DNA of 64,000 nt, taken from the NCBI RefSeq assembly GCF_000374565.1, contig NZ_KB894686.1, positions 186,001 through 250,000 of the forward strand. Direction: 5' to 3'. Source of the DNA: Siminovitchia fordii DSM 16014 = CIP 108821 (GTDB lineage Bacteria; Bacillota; Bacilli; Bacillales; Bacillaceae_C). How positions within the stretch are numbered: the first letter of the stretch is position 1; each line of letters begins with the position of its first letter. This document shows, piece after piece, positions 1-8,465 of this stretch. The notes below the pieces were generated by a model that searched no databases, was not told the DNA's origin, and worked only from the letters and a program-made list of their open reading frames with translations. Position numbers and translations under genes: made by a program.

Positions 1-1
1 T

Positions 2-40
2 GATGAGGATTTTATAATCGCTAGTAAGAAAGAAAAGTGA
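2..40 (+). CDS. 3' end of a small phage gene (partial)
   Basis: One frame is open from the window edge and ends DEDFIIASKKEK-stop. This tail resembles the end of the gene at 937..1152 (DEDGYEIASK), so it is probably the last dozen codons of a paralogue. Only the tail is visible, so the assignment rests on that short similarity and on the matching leader sequence that follows. Confidence 0.4.
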   Translation, partial: DEDFIIASKKEK

Positions 41-136
41 ATTGTAATCTAATAAATTTGTCACTTATTGTCGAACGATTACAGTAGGTGAATAGTCCCT
101 TTTGTCGAATAGGTTCGATGGGAGGGGGGGGAAGTA

Positions 137-439
137 TTGGCATATTTTTTATTATCTATTAACTACCAAGAAGATCACAAGTCTTGGGATTTTAAGGAAA
201 GTGGACAAGGGTATAAATTATATGAAGAAGTTAAGAGACGTTTTGAGAACTATGAATATAAAAGTAAACAAGAGGCTTTTAAGGTTAAGGATATAGTGCA
301 GATGACAATTATTCCTGTCAAAGAAAAGACAGATAATTATAGCGCTGCTAGTATTTGCCCGGAGACGTTCTTTAAAGCTGAGAAATTTCAAGAAATAGTG
401 GATTTCGTAGAAAAAGAATACCAGGTAATCAATAAATAA
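137..439 (+). CDS. Hypothetical small phage protein (100 aa)
   Basis: I do not recognise a family. The start is a TTG about seven bases after a long GGAGGGGGGG run. The first residues (LAYFLL) echo those of the 937 gene (LAYFNV), which supports the TTG start. The protein is soluble, mixed charged, with no membrane segment or known motif. A hairpin terminator follows the stop directly. An overlapping frame beginning at 102 is probably a shadow because it lacks its own ribosome site. This is one of three short genes with similar leaders at the left of the window. Confidence 0.55.
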   Translation: MAYFLLSINYQEDHKSWDFKESGQGYKLYEEVKRRFENYEYKSKQEAFKVKDIVQMTIIPVKEKTDNYSAASICPETFFKAEKFQEIVDFVEKEYQVINK

Positions 440-442
440 AAT

Positions 443-462
443 GCACCTATTGAGGTGCTTTT
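443..462 (+). terminator. Terminator after the 137..439 gene
   Basis: GCACCT, a four-base loop, AGGTGC and then TTTT form a short intrinsic terminator directly after the stop codon. Confidence 0.65.
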
Positions 463-594
463 CCTTATGACTAAAACACTTTAGAGTTGATGCGGATGGC
501 AAATTAGAGAATTTTGGTGATTATTGTCGATTGATTAAAGTAGGTAAATAGTCCTCCTGTGTAGAAGTGAGTAGTCAAAAAGGAGGGGTTGTAA

Positions 595-864
595 GTGGGA
601 TACAAATTGCAAAAATTATTTGATGATCCGAACTTTGCTGTCGGCTCAATCGGTTGTGACACAGGCCTGATGATAAATCCTCAAAACGATGTGGTTGATT
701 ACATGATTATAGAATATCCTGGGAGATTTGAGGTTTATTTGAATCTCTTCGATTATGAAGATCCATCTATCCCGAATGTTTTAGTGAAAGGCAAATCGAA
801 AAGCCTGGAAGTGGCGAAAAGTATTGCCGTTAGAAAACTAAACAAAGAAGCGTATGGTATTTAG
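595..864 (+). CDS. Hypothetical small phage protein (89 aa)
   Basis: The family is unknown. The GTG start is preceded by AAGGAGGGG at good spacing. The protein is compact and soluble, with an aspartate-rich middle (NLFDYEDPS) and a basic C-terminal third (KGKSKSLEVAKSIAVRKL). No catalytic motif is visible. It sits second in a row of three short genes, each preceded by a variant of the same leader (TAGGTRAATAGT followed by a TGTCGAA-like box), which suggests a duplicated gene cassette. Confidence 0.6.
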   Translation: MGYKLQKLFDDPNFAVGSIGCDTGLMINPQNDVVDYMIIEYPGRFEVYLNLFDYEDPSIPNVLVKGKSKSLEVAKSIAVRKLNKEAYGI

Positions 865-900
865 GTAAATAGTTGCAGGAAAATATCTCCTTTTGTCGAA
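862..900 (+). repeat. Third copy of a repeated small-gene leader
   Basis: The unit TAGGTRAATAGT followed 15-25 bases later by TTTTGTCGAA occurs before each of the three small genes, at about 83-109, 538-566 (second part decayed) and 862-900. Extra TGTCGAA-like boxes occur at 69-75 and 525-531. TGTCGAA matches the core of the Spo0A box. Whether Spo0A binds here is untested. Confidence 0.5.
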
Positions 901-936
901 GAACTTAAGGTAGACAAAAGAGAGGTGAGATATAAG

Positions 937-1152
937 TTGGCTTATTTTAACGTTCGATTTAAGTTGATAAACGGAGAAGAAAAGCTATATGTACAATATA
1001 AGGCAAAGGATTATGGTCATGTCGCTAATGAGGTTATGAACAGCAATGATGGTTGGTTTGGGGTCTATGGCGACTTAACTAACCTATCCAATGTACTTAC
1101 GTGTAGTATTATTGAGGTCGATGAAGATGGGTATGAAATAGCATCGAAATAA
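937..1152 (+). CDS. Hypothetical small phage protein (71 aa)
   Basis: No family is recognised. I chose the TTG at 937 because AGAGGTGAG at 921-929 then serves as the ribosome site; a GTG at 925 would lie inside it. The start (LAYFNV) parallels the 137 gene and the end (DEDGYEIASK) parallels the truncated gene at base 2-40. It looks like a small soluble protein and is followed by a terminator. It is probably part of a duplicated accessory cassette left of the packaging genes. Confidence 0.6.
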   Translation: MAYFNVRFKLINGEEKLYVQYKAKDYGHVANEVMNSNDGWFGVYGDLTNLSNVLTCSIIEVDEDGYEIASK

Positions 1153-1164
1153 GCAAAACAAACT

Positions 1165-1187
1165 AGGTGCCTAATAAGGCGCCTTTT
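1165..1187 (+). terminator. Terminator before the methyltransferase gene
   Basis: AGGTGCC, a six-base loop, GGCGCCT and a TTTT run (one G-T pair in the stem) follow the stop of the 937 gene. Confidence 0.65.
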
Positions 1188-1219
1188 CTTATGCCTAAAA
1201 TTCGGAGGTGGCAGTTAAA

Positions 1220-2500
1220 ATGCTGATAAGCAAAATTTCAATCAACGAGATAAATCCTGCACCTTATAATCCGAGAGTGGATTTAAAACCAGGTGATCCG
1301 GAATACGAAAAATTGAAACGATCAATTCAAGAATTCGGGTATGTTGAACCACTTGTTTGGAATAAGCAGACAGGTAATCTGGTTGGCGGTCATCAGCGTT
1401 TGAAGGTGCTGATCGATGAGGGTGTGACAGAGGTTCAAGTGTCAGTTATTGATATGGACCTCACAAAGGAAAAGGCGCTTAATATTGCTCTAAATAAAAT
1501 AAGCGGTGAATGGGATGACGAAAAATTAGCGGAGTTGCTGCATGAATTATCCCAAAGTTCAATTGGAATAGATTTAACCGGATTCGAGGAAGAGGAGCTG
1601 GACGATCTCATTGCCATTTTACCTTCAGATACGGAAATAGATGATCCAGTCACAGAAGATGAATTCGATGTTCAAGCTGCACTTGAAAATATCAAAGAGC
1701 CTGAAACAAATTATGGTGACGTCTGGAAACTTGGGCGTCATCTTTTAGTTTGTGGTGATGCAACAAAGTCAGAAGACATTGCAAAGCTCATGGGAAACGA
1801 CAAGGCAGATCTCGTAATTACGGATCCTCCTTACAATGTGGCCGTCACCAGTGAATCAAAGGAATTAAGTGAGTCCGGGAGAGATTCCATTCTAAATGAT
1901 GATATGTCAGCAGAGGAATTTGATCAATTTTTAAGTGATGTATTCAAAGGGTATGCAGCTCTTATGAAAGATTCAGCAGCCATATATGTATTTCATGGTT
2001 CATCCTACCAACGTGTATTTGAAAACACCATGAATAAACATGGGATTATTGTTCGTTCTCAATGTATATGGGTGAAGAATTGTCCTTCCTTTGGATGGAG
2101 TCAATACAGATGGCAGCATGAACCAGTATTCTACGCTTTCAAAAAAGGGAAATCCCCAGAATGGTATGGTGACCGGAAACAATCAACCGTATGGCGTACT
2201 GGATTGCTTGAAGATGTTCCGGAGCCTTCTACTGTTTGGGAAGTAAGTAGAGGGGATATTTCCAAATATGTTCATCCTACACAAAAGCCGTTAGAATTGA
2301 TTGCCATTCCATTGAAAAATAGCAGCAAGAGACATGATATTGTTGTGGATTTATTTGGTGGTAGTGGATCCACACTAATGACTTGTGAACAGACTGACAG
2401 GAAATGCAAAACGATGGAATTGGAACCTGTCTTTTGTGATGTTATCAAGCAACGGTTCTACGAGTTTACAGGTATTGAGCCAGTTTTGTTAAATCCATAA
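1220..2500 (+). CDS. ParB-like nuclease domain / DNA methyltransferase fusion
   Basis: A phage DNA methyltransferase (426 aa) with an N-terminal ParB/Srx-like domain (about residues 1-100, including GYVEPLVWN and VGGHQR). A class beta N4/N6 methylase domain follows, with the catalytic DPPY at residues 202-205 and the SAM-binding FGGSGST at about 379-385. The expected reaction is SAM-dependent methylation of adenine or cytosine-N4. ATG 1220 is favoured over GTG 1208 because CGGAGG at 1203-1208 is the ribosome site. ParB-methylase fusions commonly sit just before terminase genes in Firmicute prophages, where they may protect or mark phage DNA. Specificity cannot be read from the sequence. Confidence 0.9.
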   Translation: MLISKISINEINPAPYNPRVDLKPGDPEYEKLKRSIQEFGYVEPLVWNKQTGNLVGGHQRLKVLIDEGVTEVQVSVIDMDLTKEKALNIALNKISGEWDDEKLAELLHELSQSSIGIDLTGFEEEELDDLIAILPSDTEIDDPVTEDEFDVQAALENIKEPETNYGDVWKLGRHLLVCGDATKSEDIAKLMGNDKADLVITDPPYNVAVTSESKELSESGRDSILNDDMSAEEFDQFLSDVFKGYAALMKDSAAIYVFHGSSYQRVFENTMNKHGIIVRSQCIWVKNCPSFGWSQYRWQHEPVFYAFKKGKSPEWYGDRKQSTVWRTGLLEDVPEPSTVWEVSRGDISKYVHPTQKPLELIAIPLKNSSKRHDIVVDLFGGSGSTLMTCEQTDRKCKTMELEPVFCDVIKQRFYEFTGIEPVLLNP

Positions 2501-2514
2501 AAAATAAAAGAGGA

Positions 2515-2623
2515 AGGTGCTGGAACACCTCCCTCCCTTAGAGTGCCGAAACACCGGCAGAGATAGTGGAACGCTGTGGCCACAGATGACAATAGCCACT
2601 ATCTCACCTCAATTATAGTTGAG
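2515..2623 (+). ncRNA. Four-hairpin structured element (candidate RNA or packaging signal)
   Basis: Four consecutive inverted repeats fill the gap between the methylase and packaging genes. They are AGGTG/CACCT at 2515-2530, TGCCG/CGGCA at 2544-2559, a perfect 10-bp stem GAGATAGTGG/CCACTATCTC at 2560-2605 enclosing the palindrome CTGTGGCCACAG at 2574-2585, and CTCAA/TTGAG at 2608-2623. There is no T-tract and no open frame. I do not recognise an RNA family. It may be a cis-acting RNA, a small RNA or a DNA packaging site. Confidence 0.5.
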
Positions 2624-2639
2624 AGGTCGGTGCTAGGCA

Positions 2640-2864
2640 ATGAAAAATACAAACGAGTGTTCGATTGATGATCTGTTATTAGAGCATGAAGCTAAGACGG
2701 TGAGCGGCCTGCTTGAGTCAAAAGAGAAGTACCGGAAGATCATACAGGCGGGTATATCCAGATGGATAAAGGACTTTCAAGACGGACGCATTGAGATCAA
2801 AACGGTAGATGATTTGAAGAAACTCATTGAAATAGATTTGGAACTACAGAAAGATGATTTTTAA
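2640..2864 (+). CDS. Hypothetical phage protein upstream of terS (74 aa)
   Basis: Small soluble helical protein (MKNTNECSIDDLLLEHEAK...), with no recognised domain. The ATG has only a weak, distant GAGAGG upstream. It lies between the four-hairpin element and the small terminase gene, so a packaging-related role is possible by position only. The high share of charged residues (EKYRK, DLKKLIEIDLELQKDD) suggests a short helical bundle or coiled coil. Confidence 0.6.
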   Translation: MKNTNECSIDDLLLEHEAKTVSGLLESKEKYRKIIQAGISRWIKDFQDGRIEIKTVDDLKKLIEIDLELQKDDF

Positions 2865-2912
2865 AAACGAACTCAAACATAACAGAGTGTCGGAGGTGGG
2901 TGGTGATGTAGG

Positions 2913-3815
2913 TTGGCTAGACCGCGTGACCCAAGACGGGATAAAGCGAAAAAGATATGGTTAGACAGTGGCAAACAAATGAAGCTTGTGGACATTGCGG
3001 AAAAGTTGGGTGTGTCTGCAAGTACGGTACGAAAATGGAAATCCCAGGACAAATGGGATACAGATTCAAAAGGGAGCGCTCCTATTTCGAAAGGGAGCGC
3101 TCCTAAACGTTCCGGTGCTCCAACTGGTAATCAGAATGCCAAGGGGAACAGGGGTGGAGGTGCTCCAAAGGGCAATCAAAATGCTAGGGGTAACCCCGGA
3201 GGTCGTCCGCCATCAGGCAATAAGAATGCAGTTACTACCGGAGAGTATGAAACGATAATGTGGGAATACCTTGATGACGATGAAAAGGAACTATTCGAAG
3301 CCATTGAAACGGACCCACTCTACCAGATCGATATTACAATCCGGGAGTTATCCATCCGGCAACGACGAATGATGAAACGGATTAAACAACGTGAAAATGG
3401 ACTGACTGAAAAAGAAAGTCGCATCCTCAAAGAGATGCGAACCGTTAAAGAAATTATTGAGGTTCATGACGATAACACTGGAAATTCGAAGAAAGTTCCT
3501 ATCCATAAAGACAAACTTGTCACTGTAGAAGTGGAAGAAACAGAGTTTAGGAAAATCGACGATATCCTCAACATCGAAGAGGCTTTGACGCGGATCACCA
3601 ACCAGCTTGTCAAGGCGATTAAGCAAAAGCATGACATTGAAAAGTCGTATGGTGAGCAACCGTTGAAACTATCGTTAATACAGTCGAACATTGACAAACT
3701 GAATGCTGAAATTGCGAATATCAGTAATGACAATAGCAATAGCAGTGCAGATGACTGGGTAACGGCACTGAAAGAAGTTGCAGAAAAACGTAAGGTGAAG
3801 CGCAATGAGCAATAA
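2913..3815 (+). CDS. xtmA: Terminase small subunit (XtmA-like)
   Basis: DNA-recognition subunit of the packaging terminase, 300 aa. It starts at a TTG with GGAGGTGG upstream. The N-terminus (ARPRDPRRDKAKKIWL, then a helix-turn-helix around VDIAEKLGVSASTVRKWKSQ) matches the PBSX XtmA pattern. Residues 50-110 hold low-complexity repeats of the type GAPxGNQNAxGNxGG, often seen in Firmicute small terminases. The rest is helical and charged, as expected for oligomerisation and contact with the large subunit. It overlaps the large-subunit gene by 11 bases. Two identical 10-bp palindromes lie within the coding sequence at 3073-3103. Confidence 0.88.
   Translation: MARPRDPRRDKAKKIWLDSGKQMKLVDIAEKLGVSASTVRKWKSQDKWDTDSKGSAPISKGSAPKRSGAPTGNQNAKGNRGGGAPKGNQNARGNPGGRPPSGNKNAVTTGEYETIMWEYLDDDEKELFEAIETDPLYQIDITIRELSIRQRRMMKRIKQRENGLTEKESRILKEMRTVKEIIEVHDDNTGNSKKVPIHKDKLVTVEVEETEFRKIDDILNIEEALTRITNQLVKAIKQKHDIEKSYGEQPLKLSLIQSNIDKLNAEIANISNDNSNSSADDWVTALKEVAEKRKVKRNEQ
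3073..3103. promoter_or_regulatory. Twin palindromes inside terS (candidate pac site)
   Basis: GGAGCGCTCC occurs twice, at 3073-3082 and 3094-3103, with starts 21 bases apart (two helical turns). Each is a perfect 10-bp palindrome within the repeated codons for KGSAP. Phage pac sites often lie in or beside terS, so this is a candidate recognition site; no function is shown. Confidence 0.35.
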
Positions 3816-5232
3816 ACCATACAACGTGCTTGTGGACCTTCTTGATGTTTACTGGGATGATCCTGTGGCCTTTGCCGAAGACATATTACAGTTTTATCCC
3901 GATGAATGGCAAAGGAATGTCTTGAATGACCTTGCCGCTCATCCATTTGTCTCTGTTCGTTCCGGCCAAGGTGTAGGAAAAACTGGACTGGAAGCTGTAT
4001 CAGCAATTTGGTACCTATGCTGCAGACCGAATCCGAAGGTAGTTTGTACCGCTCCTACTAGGCAACAGTTGAACGATGTACTATGGGCTGAAATTGCCAA
4101 GTGGCTTGAATCTTCAATGGTAAAGAATTTCCTCAAATGGACCAAGACGAAAGTCTATATGATCGGCAATGAAGAGCGCTGGTTTGCAACCGCTCGAACT
4201 GCAACTAAACCGGAAAACATGCAGGGCTTTCATGAAGATTACATGCTTTTTATCGTTGATGAGGCTTCCGGTGTGGCAGACGATATCATGGAAGCCATTC
4301 TCGGAACGTTATCCGGTGCTGAAAACAAATTGCTGATGTGTGGCAACCCTACTCGAACGAGCGGGGTTTTTTATGATTCTCATCATCGAGATCGGGCTGA
4401 TTACAAGACACATAAGGTGAGCAGCTGGGATAGTTCCAGAGCATCTAAGGAAAATATTGAGCGTCTTATCCGAAAGTATGGTGAGGATAGCGACGTAGTT
4501 CGTGTCCGAGTTTACGGGGAGTTTCCGAAGTCGGAGCCTGATACCTTTATCCATTTGGAAAAGGTAGAAGCGGCGGCGATGCGAGAAGTTTATATGGATG
4601 AATCCGGAAATCGTATCATTCCAGAAGAAGCAGCGCTTGAGTTCGGTGTTGACGTGGCCCGCTACGGTGATGATGAAACTACCATCATTCCTCGTATTGG
4701 TAATCTCGTTCCATTTTTGAAGACATACAACAAACAGGACACAATGACCACAGCTGGGCATGTCATCAAACTTGCCAAAGAATTGATGCTCGAATACGGA
4801 AGACCTTCATGTGTTATCAAAATTGATGACGACGGTGTCGGCGGTGGTGTTACCGATAGACTTCGAGAAATTGTTTACGAAGAGGGGCTATACATCGATG
4901 TGATTGATTGTCACAACGGTGGAGCGGCATTAAATCCCGAACACTATTTCAACTGGGGTTCTGAGTCATGGGCAACCATTCGTGATTATCTCCATGATGG
5001 AGAAATACAGATACCAAATGATGAAGACTTGATTGGCCAGTTGTCCACTAGAAAGTATCGTGTGACATCGAAAGGGAAGATTCAATTGGAGAGCAAGGAT
5101 GAAATGAAAAAGCGCGGATTGCGCTCACCAGACAGAGCAGACGCTCTTGTTTTGGCGTTTGCGAAAACTGGTCAAGAATCGATTGACAGTGAAACAGCTG
5201 CGCTACTGAGAGGGGTGAGAGTCTATGGCTAG
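3805..5232 (+). CDS. xtmB: Terminase large subunit (XtmB-like)
   Basis: ATP-driven packaging motor and head-filling nuclease, 475 aa. The Walker A loop is SGQGVGKT at residues 53-60, and the Walker B strand is LFIVDEA with D152/E153. The C-terminal RNase H-like nuclease has its usual acidic clusters: FGVDVARYGDDET, IDDDGVGGG and SPDRADALVLAF. It is full length and overlaps both neighbours (11 bases with terS, 8 bases with the portal gene), consistent with translational coupling. It acts in the cytoplasm, docked on the portal. The family is close to those of PBSX-type headful-packaging phages. Confidence 0.93.
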   Translation: MSNKPYNVLVDLLDVYWDDPVAFAEDILQFYPDEWQRNVLNDLAAHPFVSVRSGQGVGKTGLEAVSAIWYLCCRPNPKVVCTAPTRQQLNDVLWAEIAKWLESSMVKNFLKWTKTKVYMIGNEERWFATARTATKPENMQGFHEDYMLFIVDEASGVADDIMEAILGTLSGAENKLLMCGNPTRTSGVFYDSHHRDRADYKTHKVSSWDSSRASKENIERLIRKYGEDSDVVRVRVYGEFPKSEPDTFIHLEKVEAAAMREVYMDESGNRIIPEEAALEFGVDVARYGDDETTIIPRIGNLVPFLKTYNKQDTMTTAGHVIKLAKELMLEYGRPSCVIKIDDDGVGGGVTDRLREIVYEEGLYIDVIDCHNGGAALNPEHYFNWGSESWATIRDYLHDGEIQIPNDEDLIGQLSTRKYRVTSKGKIQLESKDEMKKRGLRSPDRADALVLAFAKTGQESIDSETAALLRGVRVYG

Positions 5233-6733
5233 ATGGTACAACAAGGTTGTTGGGGAGATGTCGAAGCTTCGCAATAGTATTATGGCCCGATTTGGCATAG
5301 TGACTGGCACAATCGGTGCTACTTATAAGCTTGATAGCAGTCGGGTTGATTACAAAATGGCAAGAAGTCTCTACTATAACGAGGATGACAACTATAAATT
5401 AGGTGCCGGATTCGCTAAGCCCATCGTCAATATCAAATCAGCCTTTATCGGCGTTCCCGACTTTAACATTGGTGATAAGGAAGCCAAGGAGATATTGGAC
5501 GCCTTCACTAAGGCAAATCGTTCCAAAATGCAGGATACACATAGAAATGCCCTGAGGGAAGGTGATTGCTTTGTTTGGATAACGCGGGAGGAAGAAAAGG
5601 ATAAAAGTCTGTACCCAGAGTTGTCAACGGTTCTTAAATACAACATTCTGCCGCCGGAGATGGTGAAAAAGATTAATCGGGATCCATTGACCAATGAACC
5701 AATAGAATATGTCCTGGAATCCGAAACTGAGTGGGAAGATGATAAAGGTTACAAGAAGAAGGCAAAAATCATTCAAACAATTAGTCGAGGGCTAAGAGTC
5801 ATTGAAGTTGATGGAGATGAGGTTCCGCCAGGTGTTGAACCTGGTAAGCATACGACACCTTGGGACTTCATTCCGATTATTCATTTCAAAAATGAAGATG
5901 ACGAAACCGCGGCGTTTGGAAAAAGTGAGTTGGAACCTATTGAACCCTTTTTAAAGGCCTATCATGATGTGACTCTTCATGCAATTAAAGGTTCGAAAAT
6001 GCATAGCACGCCAAGGTTGAAGTTGAAATTGAAGGATGTAAAAGCTTTTCTAGCCAACAACTTTGGTATTACCGATCCGGCCAAGTATTTCAAGGATGGG
6101 AACACCATCGATCTTGATGGTCAGGAGATGCTAATTCTAACTTCCGAAGATGATGCAGAATTTATTGAAGCTCGATCCGCTACTGGTGATGCAAAAGGCT
6201 TACTGCAATTGCTCTTTTACTGTATTGTCGATGCTTCGGAGATTCCTGAATTCATTTTCGGTGTTCATACACCATCAAGTCTTTCATCTGTCAAAGAGCA
6301 GATGCCAATCATGATGCGGAGCATCGAGCGGAAGAGGGATCAATTCACAAGCAGTTGGCAACAACTAGCCCGGATGGTACTGGCCATGACCGCTCAATCT
6401 GAAAATAAGTCATTTTCCACCTTTGCCAACGATCTTGTGTGGGAAAAAATTGATCCTAGAGATGGTAAGGAAATTGCTGAAGAGCTGAAAATCACTGTGG
6501 AAGCCCTCACAGTAGCGCTCAACAACAACATAATCAGTCATGAAGCAGCTGTTAGTTATCTGGCTAAATTGGTGGAAACCATGAACGAATATGAAACTGA
6601 AGATCCGGAAATCGAGGGAGAGAAGGATCGAATCGCTTTGACAAAACTTGAGAGATCAAGGCTTGGTGATGAAACCTTTCTCGAAAAGCAGTTGAGTAAA
6701 ATCAAGCAGAGTTTGGATAAAAAGGCGGTGTAA
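5225..6733 (+). CDS. Portal protein (SPP1 gp6-like)
   Basis: Portal ring subunit, 502 aa, through which DNA enters and leaves the head. Length and sequence pattern fit the SPP1 gp6/XkdE portal family. Typical features are the N-terminal YYNEDDNYKLGAGFAKPIVN region, a crown/wing segment rich in charged residues, and the conserved HTPSSLSSVKEQMPIMMRSIERKRDQ... stretch. A long helical C-terminus follows, as usual for the family. It begins within the last codons of the large terminase gene and is followed after four bases by the MuF gene, in the standard head-gene order. Confidence 0.88.
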   Translation: MARWYNKVVGEMSKLRNSIMARFGIVTGTIGATYKLDSSRVDYKMARSLYYNEDDNYKLGAGFAKPIVNIKSAFIGVPDFNIGDKEAKEILDAFTKANRSKMQDTHRNALREGDCFVWITREEEKDKSLYPELSTVLKYNILPPEMVKKINRDPLTNEPIEYVLESETEWEDDKGYKKKAKIIQTISRGLRVIEVDGDEVPPGVEPGKHTTPWDFIPIIHFKNEDDETAAFGKSELEPIEPFLKAYHDVTLHAIKGSKMHSTPRLKLKLKDVKAFLANNFGITDPAKYFKDGNTIDLDGQEMLILTSEDDAEFIEARSATGDAKGLLQLLFYCIVDASEIPEFIFGVHTPSSLSSVKEQMPIMMRSIERKRDQFTSSWQQLARMVLAMTAQSENKSFSTFANDLVWEKIDPRDGKEIAEELKITVEALTVALNNNIISHEAAVSYLAKLVETMNEYETEDPEIEGEKDRIALTKLERSRLGDETFLEKQLSKIKQSLDKKAV

Positions 6734-6737
6734 GTAA

Positions 6738-8246
6738 TTGGACCGTCTATCGTTGGAAGCTAGAAAGCAACTGATTGAGCTGCTTTTGAGGCAAAGCAAG
6801 GAAATAAAAGAGATATACATTGGTTCTGTTGACAGCATCGCAGATGAAATCAAAAAACGAGAACTCGAAGGAACAGCTTATCAGTATATCGAAATGATCG
6901 ATGACCATTTGAGAAATGAAGCCTTAACCGTCGAGGACAAACTTATCAAACTATTTGATGAAGGTTTGAAGATTAGCGTTGAGGCAGGAATGCATCAGTC
7001 TAAGCAGGCAACGCTATCCTTTCTGAAAAAAGCACATATCGACTGGAAACCCATTGAACGAGCATACTTCCGTGCAAACACCGCAGTTGTTGAGAAGATG
7101 AAACAGCGGACAATCAAAGGTCTCAATCTGTCTGATCGCATTTGGGAAAAGAGCCAACAAGTAAGAATCTCGATTGGTCAGATTGTGCAGCAAGCAATAG
7201 CAGAGGGCGAGCACCCTGTCAAAGTAGCGGAACTGCTAGAACGGTACGTCAGAGATGGAGCCAATACTTTCGTTGTAGAATACCCCAACATGATGGAACG
7301 CATGCCGTTGAAGATGGATTTGAGTTATGAGTCGTTGCGGCTTGCGCGGACAGAAATGGCTGCTGCATTTGGAGAGGGTGTCAAAGAGGGGGCTGAATTA
7401 AATCCGTCAAATTTAGGGATTCAATGGGGCCTGTCAAATGCAGGGAACGCATGTGATGTCTGTAAGCAGAACGCAGCAAATGATGAAGATGGATTAGGTC
7501 CTGGTGTTTATAAAGTTGAAAACCTTCCAGACTATCCAGCGCACCCGAATTGTCTTTGCTATTTGTCGGAAGTATTAGAGGACACAGATGCATTTGTTGA
7601 TCGGTTGATTGAGTGGAATAGGGATCCTTCTTCACAACCGGATATTGAGCAGTGGTATCAAAAAGAAATAAAGTCAACTAATCATATTTCCTATCAATCG
7701 ATAAATTGGACACAAGAGTTATCAGTTTCTCAGACAACTTCTAATGAATTAAACTACCATCATCAACAATTGAACGAATTCATGAAGACAAATAAAAGAG
7801 AAAAAGCAGTTTTATTAAATGTAGATGATGGGAAGGTTTTGTTTGAGCAAGAAGGCCATTCAGAAGATCAAGTTATTTTAAATAAAGAGTTCATAAAGTT
7901 ACTTAAAAATAGTCCACCTAAAAGCATTATATTTGCACATAATCATCCATCGACAACTACATTTTCAAGTTCAGATATTGATAAAATAATAAGATATCCA
8001 TCTGTAAGGGCACTAACGCTTGAATGCATTGATGGTTCAAAATATCTGATAGATGGTAAAAATTATAGTCATTCATGGAAAGCATTCTTCTTCGGGAGTA
8101 AGTATGATAAGATTTATAACAATATTGCTAAGAAATATCCCCAACTAAACGATTCATCTATATATGATGTTTGGGATCAATTCGTGCACGAAGTAACCCA
8201 AGAAATTTCGAAAGAATACAATCTAATCTATAAGAAGGTGAATTAA
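6738..8246 (+). CDS. MuF-like minor head protein with JAB-like C-terminal domain
   Basis: SPP1 gp7/MuF-type head morphogenesis protein, 502 aa. The start is a TTG after AAGGCGGTG. The MuF domain ends near residue 285 and carries the family's cysteine/histidine pattern (CDVCKQ ... HPNCLC). Beyond it is a 200-residue extension that ordinary gp7 proteins lack. The extension contains HNHPSTTTFSSSD at residues 401-413, a JAB/JAMM-like metalloprotease signature (H401, H403, D413). The extension is more AT-rich than the front of the gene. MuF proteins with variable C-terminal effector domains are known as phage polymorphic toxins, and the small gene immediately downstream is in the usual immunity position. 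A processing protease is the alternative role. Confidence 0.82.
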   Translation: MDRLSLEARKQLIELLLRQSKEIKEIYIGSVDSIADEIKKRELEGTAYQYIEMIDDHLRNEALTVEDKLIKLFDEGLKISVEAGMHQSKQATLSFLKKAHIDWKPIERAYFRANTAVVEKMKQRTIKGLNLSDRIWEKSQQVRISIGQIVQQAIAEGEHPVKVAELLERYVRDGANTFVVEYPNMMERMPLKMDLSYESLRLARTEMAAAFGEGVKEGAELNPSNLGIQWGLSNAGNACDVCKQNAANDEDGLGPGVYKVENLPDYPAHPNCLCYLSEVLEDTDAFVDRLIEWNRDPSSQPDIEQWYQKEIKSTNHISYQSINWTQELSVSQTTSNELNYHHQQLNEFMKTNKREKAVLLNVDDGKVLFEQEGHSEDQVILNKEFIKLLKNSPPKSIIFAHNHPSTTTFSSSDIDKIIRYPSVRALTLECIDGSKYLIDGKNYSHSWKAFFFGSKYDKIYNNIAKKYPQLNDSSIYDVWDQFVHEVTQEISKEYNLIYKKVN

Positions 8247-8249
8247 TCC

Positions 8250-8465
8250 ATGCATGAAGAAGGATTGGACAATATACCAGATTGGCCAGAAATGATGAAA
8301 CAAGGTATGTCCTTTGATGAGTATATGAAGTTTAGGAAACAGAAAAACATTGAAAGAATGGAATATATGTTAAAAGTAAATGAAATCAATCTTTCTGCAG
8401 AAGAAAAAGCAGCAGTAATAAAAGAAATTGAAAAAGAAAAAAGAGACCTGGAACAAAGCACTTAA
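8250..8465 (+). CDS. Small partner gene of the MuF-JAB protein (candidate antitoxin, 71 aa)
   Basis: Acidic and basic helical protein with no recognised family. It starts three bases after the MuF stop, with AGAAGGTGAATTAATCC as ribosome region. The second half (EEKAAVIKEIEKEKRDLEQ) looks like a coiled-coil helix. It shares the AT-rich composition of the MuF extension rather than that of the head genes, and is closed by its own terminator, so extension and small gene look like one swapped unit. Position after a MuF effector suggests an immunity or chaperone role; this is inference only. Confidence 0.7.
   Translation: MHEEGLDNIPDWPEMMKQGMSFDEYMKFRKQKNIERMEYMLKVNEINLSAEEKAAVIKEIEKEKRDLEQST

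Noticed and set aside
102-296. Overlapping frame of 64 codons at the left end
   Set aside because: It overlaps the 137..439 gene in another phase, lacks a ribosome site, and reads as basic random text.
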